Positions 35,396-49,939 of a DNA stretch of 64,000 nucleotides are shown here, piece by piece. A model generated the notes under the pieces. The model did no database searches. It was not told where the DNA came from and worked only from the letters and a program-made list of their open reading frames with translations. This DNA comes from Microcebus murinus. Lineage: Eukaryota; Chordata; Mammalia; Primates; Cheirogaleidae. The position numbers were made by a program, and so were the translations under genes. The first letter of the stretch is position 1; every line of letters starts with the position of its first letter. The DNA lies in NCBI RefSeq assembly GCF_040939455.1, contig NC_134112.1:63753001-63817000 (forward strand), read 5' to 3'.

Positions 35396-35835
35396 TCTTC
35401 TTTGTGCAACAAACATTTACTGAGCGCCTACTTTGGCTCAGCTCTGTGCTAAACGCGGGGGATACAGCAATGAACAAGGCAACATGGGGCCTGCCTTGGG
35501 CAAGGCTTCTATCTCCAGAAAAATATAGGCAATAAATAAACAATACAAAGTTAACAGTCATGACCCGCGAAGCGAAAAGGGCATGGCGACAGAGAGTTTA
35601 ACGGTGGGCACTCAATCTAGCTTGGGAGAATGGGAGCCCACTTGCGAGGCCATTGAAGCAGAGTCCCACAGCATTAGAAGACCCCCCCCCCCCCGTGAAG
35701 AGCTGGGGCAGCGCAGCCTGGCAGAGGGAGGCGTATGGGCAGAGGGGTGGTGGGCAGGCAGCACGGCTGTGCCTAGGATTGTGTGGCCCAAGGGAGCGGA
35801 TTACGAGTGAGCGAGAGCAGAATGACATCACTGGC
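35396..35835 (-). repeat. L2, reversed
   Basis: CAACAAACATTTACTGAGCGCCTACTTTGG, CGGGGGATACAGCAATGAACAAGG, then CAATAAATAAACAATACAAAG. The later GC-rich part fits the upstream L2 UTR. Confidence 0.8.
35682..35697 (+). repeat. Poly-C run
   Basis: A run of about 14 C bases within the L2. Confidence 0.9.
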
Positions 35836-35964
35836 CACCAGTCAACTGTTTCATAAAAATGTCATTTGGTCATGCGGATTGCTCAGATCCAGAATCATCT
35901 TGCAGGAGCTAAGGATGGGGTTTGCCTTTATCTTATGAAGAAGGGAAGAACACCTAAGTTTAAA

Positions 35965-36600
35965 GTCGGGTTAATTGCAGTATAATTTATACACCATAAA
36001 ATTCATGTTTTTTAGTGTGTACAAAATTCTATGAATTTTGACAACCATATACAGTTGTGTAGATAAATCAACAATAAAGAGACAGAATGGCTCTGTCACC
36101 CAGAAAGATTCCCGTTTGTAGTTGCTAACTCTCTCCTCCACTCCTAGCTCCTGGTAACCACTGATCTGTTTTTGTCCCTATAGCTTCAGTCTTTTCTAAG
36201 AATCTGATAAAAATAAAATCATATATTATGTACTGCTTTTTGAGTCCAACTTCTTTCACTTAGCATTATGCATTTGGAATTCATCTATCTTGTGTGTATA
36301 GGTAGATTGCCCCTTTTCATTGCTGAGTAATATTCCATCATGTGGATGTACCATAGTTTGTACCAGTCCCTAGTTGAAGGTCATTGGATTGTTTCTGGCT
36401 TTTGGTGATGAATAAAACCACAATCAATATTTTCATTTTGTGTGTGTCTGTCTTTATGTGTGTGAATATACATTTTTGTTTTTCCAGATGGATTATTTAG
36501 GAGATTGATGGATCATATAATAGTATATGTTTAACTTTATAACAAAGTGCCAAACTGTTTTCCAAAGTGGCTGTATCATTTTATGTTCTTACTATATTAA
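35965..36600 (-). repeat. Old L1 3' region
   Basis: ATTGCAGTATAATTTATACACC, CTCCTGGTAACCACTGATCTG, TTCACTTAGCATTATGC and GAGTAATATTCCATCATGTGG are reverse L1M blocks. Confidence 0.88.
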
Positions 36601-37439
36601 TGTATGAAAGTTTCAGTTAGTATAGGAACAAATCCAGTTAGCATAAATCTCTTTTGTCTGTTTGGTTTTAAAGGTAATTAATATTTTCTTTCTTTTCTAT
36701 ATCTCTTATTTAGTAATTTGCAAAATTCACTTCTGGATTAGAATCTATGCCATCTGGATACTGGCAGAGAATGTAAAACATATTTTGTGAATAACAGTAG
36801 AAGAAATTATAACAGGATCACAAACTAAAGGCAAATGGTATGAGCTCAAGGTCCCTTGCTTCTGCCTTCTGCCTTAGGCCATCCCCAAGTCCTGGCCTGG
36901 TTTGCAGTAGGTCTGGCATGCCAGCCTGGTGAGTGATACCCCAGGCTGCCCCAGCCACAGAGTTCAGGGTCAGACTAAGATAGATGAGTAGCACAGCCCA
37001 GAAGAATGGAATTTGATAGCACAGACCATGCACAAGTACTGAGATTAGGGAGCAGATCTTGGCAGCTTTAGGACTCAGCTGTGCTGTTTGAAAGCCTCTA
37101 AGATGACAATCACATGGCTTTAGATATACAGCTTGGATGCCTGTGCATTGGAATGTCCTATGCTAGGGAGCGAACACCTAAATTGTATATCCAGAGTTGC
37201 CATCTGGTTTGAGGTGCCCTATTGATCAAACAAACAGATTTAGAGCCCAACCTATCCTTCACTTTGTGCTGCATAAGCCAGCTTACTCAGGCAGGGTGGA
37301 ATTTAATGGATACAATAGACATGGAATTACCATGATGTGTCTAAGGAGCTAAGTGACATAGCAATACCTGGGCCATATTTTCTAAATCACAAATAAAAAA
37401 ATATGATTTGATCATTGGTTTGGGGGACTCCTGTGTATT
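36601..37439. other. Unique sequence
   Basis: About 0.8 kb with no repeat or gene recognised. A 71-codon minus frame at 36818-37033 has no motif. Confidence 0.4.
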
Positions 37440-37735
37440 TTCTTTTTAGACAGAGTCTCACTCTGTTGCCTGGGCTAGAGTGCCATGGTGTTAGTCTAGC
37501 TCATAGCAACCTCAAACTCAAGAGGGGCTCAAGAGGTCCTCCTGCCTCAGCCTCCTGAGTAGCTGGGTCTACAGGCACATGCCACCATGCCTCACTGATT
37601 TTTTTATATCTTTTTAGCAAAGATGGGGTCTCTCTCTTGCTCAGACTGGCCTCGAACTTCTGAGCTCAAGTGATCCTCCCGCCTTGGCCTCCCAGAGTGC
37701 TAGGATGACAGGTGTGAGCCACCTCGCCTGGGCAC
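37440..37735 (-). repeat. Alu
   Basis: TTTTTAGACAGAGTCTCACTCTGTTGCCTGGG; the left end (tail side) has lost most of its T-run. It ends GACAGGTGTGAGCCACC. Confidence 0.9.
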
Positions 37736-37984
37736 TCCTGTGTACTTTATTATAATATTTATTCAATTATCATTTGATAAAACATGAGAATTTTTGAGAC
37801 ATTTTGGTAACCTTTGAGGACAAAGGGACAATATTTTAAATTGGCAGGGCAGTTCTGGACAATCCAAGATGTATGTTTGTCCTACAGAACAGGTCTAGAG
37901 CCACTCATGCTCCCACCTTCATAGCAAGAGGACTAGACCAAGCCCTGCGGTGCAGTAGATGAACCAGAGCTATGGTCATGCGGT

Positions 37985-38190
37985 AACTCTATGGGCTTTG
38001 GACTCAGAGGCACTTGGGCCCCTGTCCTGGTTCTGCCCATCTCTAACAGGATCATGTTGGATACATTTCTTCATCTTTTAAAGGTTCAGTTTCTTTGTGG
38101 TAGTTAACATGAGGATTGAATGTGATAATATTTTCAGTGCTTATCATGATGTGGTGCATGTTACAAGCAGGGGTCAGTTAATGATAGTTA
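37985..38190 (+). repeat. MIR SINE
   Basis: GGGCTTTGGACTCAGAGGCACTTGGG, TTCTTCATCTTTTAAAGGTTCAG, GAGGATTGAATGTGATAAT and a CATGATGTGGTGCATG end. Confidence 0.8.
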
Positions 38191-38377
38191 TGATGATTTT
38201 TTTTTTCTTTCTTCTGTAGATATAGGAAGAAGGGAATGTGAAATTTAAAACTGACTGATTTAGAGGCCAGGGATGCAGAGGGTTTCTTTTGTACCATAAA
38301 AATCTTTTATATTTTCCACTTGTTCCTCCAATTTGACAGCTGAAGACATCTAAATACCAATACTGAAATTGCTGGCT

Positions 38378-39090
38378 TTATTAGTTTTCCATTTCTGATG
38401 TGTAAATTGCCGCAAAGTTCGTGGTTTAAAACAATGCAAATTGGCCAGGTGAAGTGGCTCACGCCTGTAATTCTAGCACTCTGGGAGGCCAAGGTAAGAG
38501 GATCGCTTGAGCTCAGGAGTTCGAGACCAGCCTGAGCAAGAGCAAGACCCCGTCTCTACAAAAAATAGGAAAAAAAAAATTAGCCTGGTATTGTGGCACA
38601 TGCTTGTAGTCTTATCTACTGAGGCAGGAGGATTGCTTGAGTCCAGGAGTTTGAGGTTATAGTGAGCTGTGATGATGCTACAGGGTGATAGAGCAAGACT
38701 TTGTCTCAAAAAAAAAAAAAAAGAAAGAAAATTTATTATCTTACAGTTTCGTATGTTAGAAGTTTAACGTAGGTCTCACTGGGCTAAAATCAAGGTGTCA
38801 ACAGGGATCTCTTCCTCTCTAGGAGCTCTAGGGAAGAACTGTGTCCTTGCCCTTTTCAGTTCTCGATTTGTGGCCCGCCCTTCATCTTCACAGCCAGCCA
38901 TGGCAGGGCAAGTCCTCCTCACATTGCCTCTTTCTGACCCACTTTTGTCTGTCGTCCACTTTTAAGGCCTCATGTAGTTAATTAAATCTGGCTCACCTAA
39001 ATTATCCAAGATAATCTCATCTCAAATTCCTTAACCTTAATCACATCTTCACATCTGCAAAAGTCCCTTTGTGATAGGTTATATATATGG
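38378..39090 (-). repeat. MLT1-type LTR, split by an Alu
   Basis: 38378-38433 reads TTATTAGTTTTCCATTTCTG...AACAATGCAAATT. It resumes at 38728 with AAATTTATTATCTTACAG, AATCAAGGTGTCAACAGGG and CTTAACCTTAATCACATC, closing near 39090. This is reverse MLT1. Confidence 0.82.
38434..38727 (+). repeat. Alu inserted in an MLT1
   Basis: GGCCAGGTGAAGTGGCTCACGCC opens it. The right arm is shortened near its end and the tail is A15. AAATT at the left junction and AAATTT after the tail fit a short duplication. Confidence 0.9.
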
Positions 39091-39240
39091 GTATACTATC
39101 CATGCCTATGTATTAATCCAAAAATAAGAAACGTATTCAAGTATCCATACTTAACTGACATTTTTAACACAACTCTTACTAGAAAAATTTCAGATAAGAG
39201 TAGTTTTATTGTATTTCCCATTTAAATGACCCAATCACTG

Positions 39241-39315
39241 AAACACTTAAAATATCCAATATTTAAATAATCATTTATTTAAATAAACACTTAAATATCC
39301 AATATTTAAATAATC
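39241..39315. repeat. Diverged tandem duplication, about 44-bp period
   Basis: AAACACTTAAAATATCCAAT plus ATTTAAATAATC (39241-39272) recurs at 39285-39315 with one base deleted. Confidence 0.88.
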
Positions 39316-41005
39316 TTGAAAGACAAACTAATTGGCCACACAGATCAGACTATACCGAACTGAGAAATTCGTTGTCTTGTTTTCCATATATCTTCCAAGA
39401 AGAAGGTTAAAATACCCGACACACAATATTTGTCATGCTATAGGCATATACATACCAACTCACTCATGTGTACAATTTCTACACACACCTCCCACTCTAT
39501 ACACGCGTGTGCCATGTTTCAAAACTGCTAGAGGAAGCATGGGCTGTTCCCACACGTGTTGCTCTTAGGGGTCTTGGTCGACTGCAGCTGGAAAGTGTGA
39601 TCCTCCAGTGTGCGGAGCCGGGGAGGACTTGAGGAGACGTGAGCAACACTTACTTTTACCCCTGCGTATTAGATTGCTTATCTGCTTTATCCAAACTGCA
39701 AAGGAGTTCCTGCTTCTTTTGATAGTCACAGCAACCTGATTCATGGAGCAAAAAAGAAGAGGAAAGGAAGTGAAGTGGTGGTTATAGGAAGTCACGTATG
39801 TGAGTAAACACGTTAAGTGATCTCTCATGTTAAGGCAAAATCATCTAAAAACATATTTTTCCCCTCATGTGCCATTCTTTTACTACACTAAACAAATTAC
39901 ATGAAGGTATTATTGTCAACTCCTCCTTCCAATCTGTACCTCAAATAGTTTTTCTAAGAGTGATGCATTTGAACTCATTTTTTCCCTAATACCCTTGTGC
40001 CAAAGAACCTGCATTTCCATCATGGCTGGCTAGAGATGACTTGTAGTCTATGATTAAAGATCTGAGTGAAGATTATAGGTAAATTAAATGAGGTCAAGTA
40101 TAACCCATGACAGAAAAAGGTATACTGTAAGAGATAAATGCTATTTTGTACTCACCTTGCCTATCATTTATCACCCACAGCAGATCAGAACACATAGGAC
40201 CTATGTCTCTAGCCTTACGTAAGCACTTGGAGATTGTGGTGATTTGGACTAATAGCTGCTGACAGAAGGAAAATGCACCTTTCTTCCATTAACATCTAAA
40301 TGGCTAAGCTTTGGCTCACTTGACACAAAGGTTTCCCAGTAAGAGAGAGGTATTTGGGGCTCCCAGGTCTCCCACAGCCAGCCCCAAGGTCTTGGGTGCG
40401 TCTGTGGGCAGTGGAGCCCCAGTTTGGTAATGCACCGCTCTGGGGGATACAAACATGTCAGTGTCGGGACGTCATTGTTGTGAGAACAGAAGTTGGAACA
40501 GATACCAGTTCAGATGGCTCCAGGTTTTTCCTGTTCTTTTCTTTCCTGGCCCTCTCACATCTAGAAGTAAGCCTTACTCCAGCTGATGACTCTAATAAAA
40601 TGTAACTATGCAGGAAGACGTGCTGTTTGATCATTTCACTCTGCAGCCACCCCATGAGGCCGCAAAGACTGGGATGTTTGACTTTGCCACCTTTCAAATC
40701 ACTTCCCCCCTCTAAAACTCCAACCTCTCCAGTATGGGCAGGGCAGTATGGTGGGTGTGGACCAAATGAACTTTAACATGGGTGAGGTCTGTGCCCAGAG
40801 GCTCAGTATTACTCACTTAAATGGTGTTAAACTGGAATTAGAGCTGGAAAAGTTCAGAGGGGAGGATGGGAAGGAGGAGAGAGTATAAAGATGCACATTT
40901 AAGAAAAGAGAGGCACAGCTCTGAGTTTGTCCACTTGACTTCAAATAAGATCTGTTTATAGAGACTGTATCCTGATGCTTCCAGTGCCAGAGTCATTAGT
41001 TCTGT
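39316..41005. other. Mostly unique sequence
   Basis: About 1.7 kb without a recognised repeat. Open frames of 66-87 codons on both strands (39332-39828, 40249-40697) carry no known motif and no clear splice sites. Confidence 0.35.
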
Positions 41006-41007
41006 CA

Positions 41008-41330
41008 CTCAGTCATTCAACGACTGTTTATTGAGCACCAGCTTAGGGCCAGATTCTGTTCTGTGTACTAGGGAACAAAACAGATGGAATGGCCTTGGAG
41101 ACTAACGTGCCAGCAATGAGAGATGGAGCATGAATAAGTAAATAACAGGGTGAAGTGGTGCCAATTGGAGAAGGAGAAATTTGAACGTTTGACCGTCAAG
41201 AAGGAAGGAATGATGTGACGTGCTGGTGAAGAGCTTTCCAAGAAGGGAGAAGAGCAAGTGCAAAGAATCTGGACTGAGAAAAAGCCAGGAGGTCTTGAGC
41301 AACAGAAAAGGGGCCAGTGGAATGAGTATC
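41008..41330 (-). repeat. L2, reversed
   Basis: CAGTCATTCAACGACTGTTTATTGAGCACCAGCTTAGGGCCAG, GAATAAGTAAATAACAGGGTG, then GAAGAGCTTTCCAAGAAGGGAG. Confidence 0.85.
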
Positions 41331-41344
41331 TTTGCTCCTGAGAT

Positions 41345-41817
41345 TAGGTTTTGTTTTATTTTTAAGTTATGGTAAAATATACATAATTCTCATTTTAACC
41401 ATTTTAAATATATATTTTCCATGGCATTAAGTACATTCACACTGTTGTGAACCACTACCCATCTCCAGAACTTTCTCACTACCCAAACGAAAACCACCCA
41501 TTAAACAACAACGCCCCATTCTCCCCTACCCCCAACCCCTGGCAACCGCTATTCTACTTTCTGTTTTTATGAATTTGACCACTCTAGGTGGGTGGAAGCA
41601 TACACATTTGTCCTTTTGCGTCTGACTTATTTCACTTAGCACAATGTTTTCAAAATTCAGCCATGTTGTAATGTGTAAGAATTTTCTTCCTTTTTTAAGG
41701 CTGAATAATATTTCATTCTATGTATATACCACATTTTGTTTATTTATCTGATAATGAATATTTGGGTTGTTTCTACCTTTTGGTTATTATGAATAATGCT
41801 GCATGAACATTAGCGTT

Positions 41818-41820
<3 letters not shown>
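41345..41820 (-). repeat. Old L1 3' region
   Basis: GGTAAAATATACATAATTCTCATTTTAACC, CCCTGGCAACCGCTATTCTAC, GACTTATTTCACTTAGCAC and CTGAATAATATTTCATTC are reverse L1M blocks. A FRAM-like monomer is inserted at its end. Confidence 0.9.
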
Positions 41821-42012
<192 letters not shown>

Positions 42013-43600
42013 AGTTGTTAGCATCTGTGGGCTCATTTAACTCTTGTAATGGATGTATATGTGATTGAAACACATGTAAATCGTGTTTTAAAAAAAATGA
42101 TTTAAACACGTATATGTTCCTCATCCCTACAATTTATAGTTTACATAGTTATTTTACATGTTAGTTGACTTAGTGTCTATATACATCTCTACATGTTAAC
42201 TGAGTACAATTATAAAGAATATTTACTGGGTCCAGGGATTACATTTTGAAATCATTATAATTATTTTCTTTCTTGAAGTGTTCAATGTGAAGTATATAGT
42301 AAATTTTTTTAATTGCATAATGTGGCAATGTGCCCAAGAAAGACTTGGTCTCTAAACAGCCCCAAAGCAAATCACTCAAGCTCAGCCAGAATATTCCAGA
42401 GGAAGAGGATGGCTCTTATTCTGATAGGATTTAAAAAAAAAATAGAAGGAACAGCTGTATTCATGTGACAAGGCTATAAAACTGTGACTGAGTAAATATG
42501 CCATCAGCCATGTTTTCCCCAAGGTCGTTGCACTGTGTTTTGACAGTGCGACTGAAATTTCCATAAACCCTATGCTGCCCCCACCCATGACAATGAGGAG
42601 TAGAGATCACCATGCCCATTTTCACCATACGCGTATGAGTGATTTTTTTAAAGGCGCTCTTCAACAAATGCATTTAAGTGCACATCTGACATTTATCTAG
42701 CAAATGTGATTTACATGAAGAACCAAGCAATTCATTCCCTGGCTCCCAGAAACAACTTTTCAAATCTCAGCTAGATTCATTGGCTAACAAGGAAATTCAT
42801 CAGAGCTGAAGACATTCATGCCAGAAGACTCTACTCACTGGTTTATATTTTTTTAAAAAATCCTTTAAAATTCATAAATTCTAAATCCACATAGAAACAC
42901 GTAGCGATGTCACTATCCAAAGTGTTTACACTAGAGGCTCATGTGAGACCTCACGGATGAATAAGTTTCCTAGATTCAAAGTCACTATACCCCTGACATC
43001 CTTTGCTGTCAAGGACTGTGCAAGAATCACCCTCACGTATGGTGAAGTTTTACCTATCCCTACCAAGGAAGTGCAGAGGTCGACACGTGTGGGAAAGGAC
43101 CTGGTGGGCAGAGGCAGTTGAGGGGCTTCCTGAAGAGGTGACATCAGGCTAGGGTGTGTCCCTGCCCTGTGCAATCAACCACGTGTCCCTGAGCAGCAGC
43201 ACCTCGTGAACCAAGGGGGCTGGGGACGATTTTATAGAGATTGCTGTGATGGTTTGCTCTGTGGGCAGTGTGGTGTGGCACGCAGTGGAGAAGTGGAGAG
43301 TTGGAAGGACAACTTTAAGTCTGAATTACTGTTTCTCCCCCCACCCGCCCGGCCCCCATAAGGGTGGAAATGGATTTTCCCCCTTTGCAATATTTGTGAC
43401 TGCAGCAGTCCTGGCTCTTCACTCGGGGCTTCCCCTCCCCTGCACACTATTCATTTTCATGATTTCTCCTAGCCTGAAAGCCAGGGAGCTTTGACCCTCC
43501 AGGTGCTGGGAAATTCGTTTCCTAATCCTAAATTCTCATACTAGCCTACAGATTCCATTGGAACATCAGCCCCAAATCAACTACATTGTCGCCATGCCTC
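42013..43600. other. Unique sequence
   Basis: No repeat or gene recognised over about 1.6 kb. It is AT-rich before 42900 and richer in GC from 43050 to 43500, where overlapping open frames of 71-82 codons on both strands lack motifs. Confidence 0.35.
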
Positions 43601-43612
43601 CACTTTACTCTT

Positions 43613-43688
43613 TGACACCTGTGGACAACACCTCTATGTTGTACTTTTCTTGACACTTGCAGACAACATCTCTGTATTGTACTTTTCT
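43613..43688. repeat. Two diverged 38-bp tandem units
   Basis: TGACACCTGTGGACAACACC starts unit 1 (43613-43650) and TGACACTTGCAGACAACATC starts unit 2 (43651-43688). Both end TTGTACTTTTCT. A few substitutions separate them. Confidence 0.92.
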
Positions 43689-44049
43689 CCTGCGGGTTAG
43701 GATTCCAAAAGGATGTCTGTCTTTAGCAATTTGACTCTGTGGTTTAGTGCGGTGTTCACATCATTGTGAAAATGCAGCTGTGGCTGAGTTTAATTGTGCT
43801 GGCTCTAAGCAAATACAGGTTTTGCAATCCTGGCCAGTTTCCACCTGCCTGTGTCTACATATCCTTCAAGTGCAAGAAGAATTTACACCCTAGAATCAAC
43901 CTCTCTCATAGCTGCAATCTGGGGAGGATGGAAGGAACTTGCAACCCAGAAAGGCAGAATGAAAGACTGTGGTTGGCAAGATGCCCACAACAGCTAAATA
44001 AATGTCCCTGATCTAGTGCTATAGAGAAGGCATTATCTGGGGAGGCTCG

Positions 44050-45070
44050 TGAGCACACACCTCAAATTTCAAAAATCTGATCTTCCTTGCCAGTCCTCGT
44101 CCCACATCTATTCCACCTGGCACCCCCAGACTTAAAATCTTATCGTATCTTCATTCGTAGACTCAAGACCAAACTCCTCAGCAGACACCAAACATACCAG
44201 GCTTTCCTCTGGTCCAGACTCTGTCTCTACCTCTCCAGCTTCCGCTGTGGGTATCTCCCTGCCATGCTCCGTGCCCCGGGCAGAGTGAGTTACCACCCTT
44301 GTCTTCCAAAGGCGCCATGCTGCATCTCACCCGCAGGTGGTGGCCCCTCGGTTCCTTTCCTCCCTGCTTCACCTGGTGTAGAGACATTGGCTCTGAACCC
44401 TCTTCTCGTGTGTGAGGACATTCTTCACCTAGTGAGCCTGTGGGCAGACAGCACCGTCTTCCTTTACGGAAGTCCAAGAGGCCCGTCACTCAATTTGCCG
44501 GCTCCCCCGGCAGCTAAGATGTGGGTGGGTGGCCTAGGCTTGGCCCGTCAGCTGTTCCTGTCTGGAAGTAATGATACCAAGAAACAGGGCAGGGAAGACT
44601 CCCTTCTGGCTGTGGCGGTTGGCCGGGGCGGGGTGGGGTGTAGGGGTCACTTTGTGATGCTATACGCCAACAGCTTCTCACCACGTTGGCACCACTTTCC
44701 CAAATCTTGTTCTCTGCCTGCCCAGAAACTGTGTGGCCAGCTGATGTCCTCTCCAGACATTCTCTGTCTGCTTAAAATGGCCAGAGTCTGTTTCTGTCAC
44801 TTGCAATTAAGACTCTGGCTGATATACCTGGCCAATTTCTTCTGTCCTTTGAGACTCCTCTCGGTGTCTATTTTCTCCAGAAGCAGTGGCCCTCACTACC
44901 CTGCCCCCGCCAGGGCTTCTCCTCTGGATGCCCATAGACGTCTGGGCCGCTCCGGCTCAGCACTGACAACATTGTGTCAGAACCTACTGCTAACCCACCT
45001 GCCCCCCTTCTAGACTGTAAGTTCTTGAGGACAGAGTCTAGGTTTTGTTCCTCTCTGTCCCTAGAAGCGA
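44050..45070 (+). repeat. L2-derived, GC-rich region
   Basis: ACCAAACTCCTCAGCAGACACCAAAC, CTACCTCTCCAGCTTCCGCTG and CATGCTCCGTGCCCCGGGCAG resemble plus-strand L2. The end TAGACTGTAAGTTCTTGAGGACAGAGTC is a clear L2 3' block. The middle (44480-44740) is not assigned. A 308-codon open frame (44087-45013) crosses it but follows no known protein; I do not call it a gene. Confidence 0.6.
44625..44646 (+). other. Strong G-quadruplex motif
   Basis: Four runs of four G with loops of C, T and TGTA lie within 22 bases, a motif that fits a stable intramolecular quadruplex. Confidence 0.85.
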
Positions 45071-45089
45071 GAAAAATGTATTAACATGA

Positions 45090-45200
45090 CATGCAGTAAT
45101 AGTAGCAGCAGTACTAATACTAGTAGTAATAGCAATAATAACTATCATTTACTGAGCATCTGTTATGTGTCAAGGGCTGCTTTGTCGTATTTGTCAGGTG
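45090..45200 (-). repeat. MIR SINE with trinucleotide run
   Basis: A TAGTAGCAGCAGTACTAATAC run leads into ATAATAACTATCATTTACTGAGCATCTGTTATGTGTCAAGG, reverse MIR. Confidence 0.8.
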
Positions 45201-45413
45201 CAAAAAAAATGTTTTTTAGTAATAAATGAATGTATCCCGAAAGTTGCTCGCAGGATACTTAGAATATTATGACTTGAGCAACCTTGAGGAAAAACTGGTA
45301 CTATGTCACTTTCTCTCTCTCTTTCCCCCTCCCCCGGCCTTCTTCCTCAAGACATGTCTCTTGTGTTCCACTCTTGTCCTTAACTAGATGTTACTTAATA
45401 CCTGGAAAGATGA

Positions 45414-47240
<1,827 letters not shown>

Positions 47241-47244
47241 TCCA

Positions 47245-47470
47245 CCCTACCACAAAAGTAGTCACTTCCAACACTTCTCACCATCTGCGCTGCCACAATC
47301 TTGGATTAAGTCACTGTCAGCTCTACCCTGAACACTGAGGAAGCTTCCAGACACGACTCTCTGTCTCTAGCCTTGTCTCAAGTACAGTCCACTGTCAAGC
47401 ACAGTCCACTCCAAGTCAGAGGGATCCTTCAAAGCCTTCTCTGGTGTCACTGGTGAGGAAGTGCTCTCTT
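47245..47470 (+). repeat. L2 (segment 1)
   Basis: CACTTCCAACACTTCTCACC... and GTCAGAGGGATCCTTCAAAGCC fit the L2 ORF2 3' part. The element seems to continue at 47850. Confidence 0.5.
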
Positions 47471-47684
47471 TTGAATAGTGTTTTTAATTTTTTGCTAAAC
47501 AAAACACTTTTAGGAATGGAGAGACATTAAACGTGAAATTCATTTGCCACCCATATTAACTCATGGTCTCTGATGCCCTGATATTTCCATAATTCTACTG
47601 GACATCTTTGTTAACAAAGCATCACATGTGTATTTAAGATATAAGAAAAATAGGAATATGTCCTGCTGTCAAGGAGATAATGAT

Positions 47685-47835
47685 AAAAATTATTATGATT
47701 GGACTTACTGTGTGTTAAAAACTTTTTTATATTTCATCCACAATCTGCCTGAAAACCTAGCATCACAAGTATTAGTATCCACATAATTCAGTTAGGAAAC
47801 AGAAATCTTCATAAGTTAAAGGAAATGCATAATGT
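47685..47835 (-). repeat. MIR-like SINE
   Basis: TTATTATGATTGGACTTACTGTGTG, CACAAGTATTAGTATCCACA and AGTTAGGAAACAGAAATCTTCATAAGTTAAAGG are reverse MIR, diverged. Confidence 0.65.
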
Positions 47836-47849
47836 CCTCTCCAGGGCTT

Positions 47850-48380
47850 CCCCTTACAGCTAGAACAAAACACTGCAGCCTTAGCTTACCAAACCTACCT
47901 TACCTGGCCCCTACCTGGCTCTCCCAGATAACCCATAACTTGCCTCAGCCCTCCAGGCCTGTGGGCTTGTTTTCCATCTCTTGAGCACACCAAGCTCAGC
48001 TGCCCTCTGGGCCTTTGTACTTGCTGTTCCTTCTGCTGTTTGCTCCGTGCCTAGATCTTTCCATGGCTGTTCCCTTCTCATTACCCAAGTCTCAATTCAC
48101 ATCTCCTCTTTAGAGAATTCTTAACAAACTACTCTAGCTAGATAAATCAGCACCCTCTGATTGCTCCTATCACTCTATCTCACCATCCTATTCTAGCTGC
48201 TTCTGGCACTGACTGGTACTTGAAGTTTCTTTTAAAGTTCTGTTTATGTGTTTTTTGTGTGTCTGTCCCCTTACCCCCAACCCACTTCAACATTGGAATA
48301 TGAGCTCTTTGAAGGCAGGGACTCAGATTCTCTCAGTCACTCCCTGTATTCTCTGTATCTGGGACAGTACCTACTTATTA
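47850..48380 (+). repeat. L2, 3' part
   Basis: CAGGCCTGTGGGCTTG, CTGGGCCTTTGTACTTGCTGTTCCTTCTGC, AATATGAGCTCTTTGAAGGCAGGGACTCAG and TATTAAATATTCATTGAC: a clear L2 end, into which a lemur Alu is inserted. Confidence 0.9.
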
Positions 48381-48745
48381 AATATTCATTGACTAGCCGG
48401 GCGTGGTGGCTCACGCCTGTAATCCTAGCTCTCTGGAAGGCCGAGGTGGGCGGATTGCTCAAGGTCAGGAGTTCGAAACCAGCCTGAGCAAGAGTGAGAC
48501 CCCGTCTCTACTATAAATAGGAAGAAACTAATTGGCCAACTGATATATATATATATATATAAAATTAGCCGGGCATGGTGACGCGTGCCTGTAGTCCCAG
48601 CTACTTGGGAGGCTGAGGCAGGAGGATTGCTTGAGCCCAGGAGTTTGAGGTTGCTGTGAGCTAGGCTGACGCCATGGCACTCACTGTAGCCTGGACAACA
48701 AAGTGAGACTCTGTCTCAAAAAAAAAAAAAAAATATTCATTGACT
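48380..48745 (+). repeat. Lemur-type Alu with 15-bp duplication
   Basis: Alu DNA at about 48396-48731 is flanked by AAATATTCATTGACT at 48380-48394 and 48731-48745. The linker has an expanded TA run at 48541-48561. Low divergence and an intact tail suggest a young copy. Confidence 0.95.
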
Positions 48746-48769
48746 GTCTGAAAACCTAACAAATTTAAC

Positions 48770-49140
48770 ATTCAGTAAAATTTACCTGATAAGTGAACTA
48801 ATGGTCATGGAACCACATGAATGACTCTCAACTGCATTATGCTGGATACAAGACTACTACATAGTATAAAAATCCTCCTATACAGCATTCTGGAAAAGGC
48901 AAAAACCATAGGGTAAAAAACAGATCAGTGGTTACCAGGGGCTGGGGCTGGGGTGGTAGGGGTTGACATAAAGAGGCATGAGATAATTTTTTTGGGTGTT
49001 AGAACCATTCTGTATTTTGTTTTTGATGGCAGTTTCATGACTATCTGTTTATTAAAATCATAGAACTGGTTTGCTAAACAGGATGAATTTTTTGAATGTG
49101 AATGATACCTCAATAAACCTGGTTTTATTTATTAATAATT
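48770..49140 (+). repeat. L1 3' end
   Basis: AATGGTCATGGAACCACATGAATGACTC... then AAACAGATCAGTGGTTACCAGGGGCTGGG and GAATGATACCTCAATAAACCTGG. Confidence 0.75.
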
Positions 49141-49407
49141 ATCTGGTAAAGATTTTCACTTGCCCTGGAATAAACTTCTAATGATTTGTAGAAAGGTTCT
49201 CATATTGAACCTTTGGTGAACAATCACCATGTATACATATTCTGGGTGCAGGAACCATGGGGACAGCAGGGTGTAGTAGAAGGTATGAACTGGACATTAC
49301 ATGGACTGGAGTTTGAATTCTGGCTTTGCCACTTACAGCGTGTTTCAGTTAGGATTTCTTGGTTGCAAGCAACCAAACCAGCTCTGGCCAGCTTGTTCAC
49401 ACTTTGA

Positions 49408-49803
<396 letters not shown>

Positions 49804-49939
49804 CCATGCTTCTTGACTTTTGCTGGAAACAGATACTTAGAATTATGGCCCCACCAAGACTACGTGCAATGGGAGAGATGTGATTTCCTCAAAGAAAACC
49901 AGGGTGATCTTAGGATGCCGAGCAGCCCAAACCAACCAA

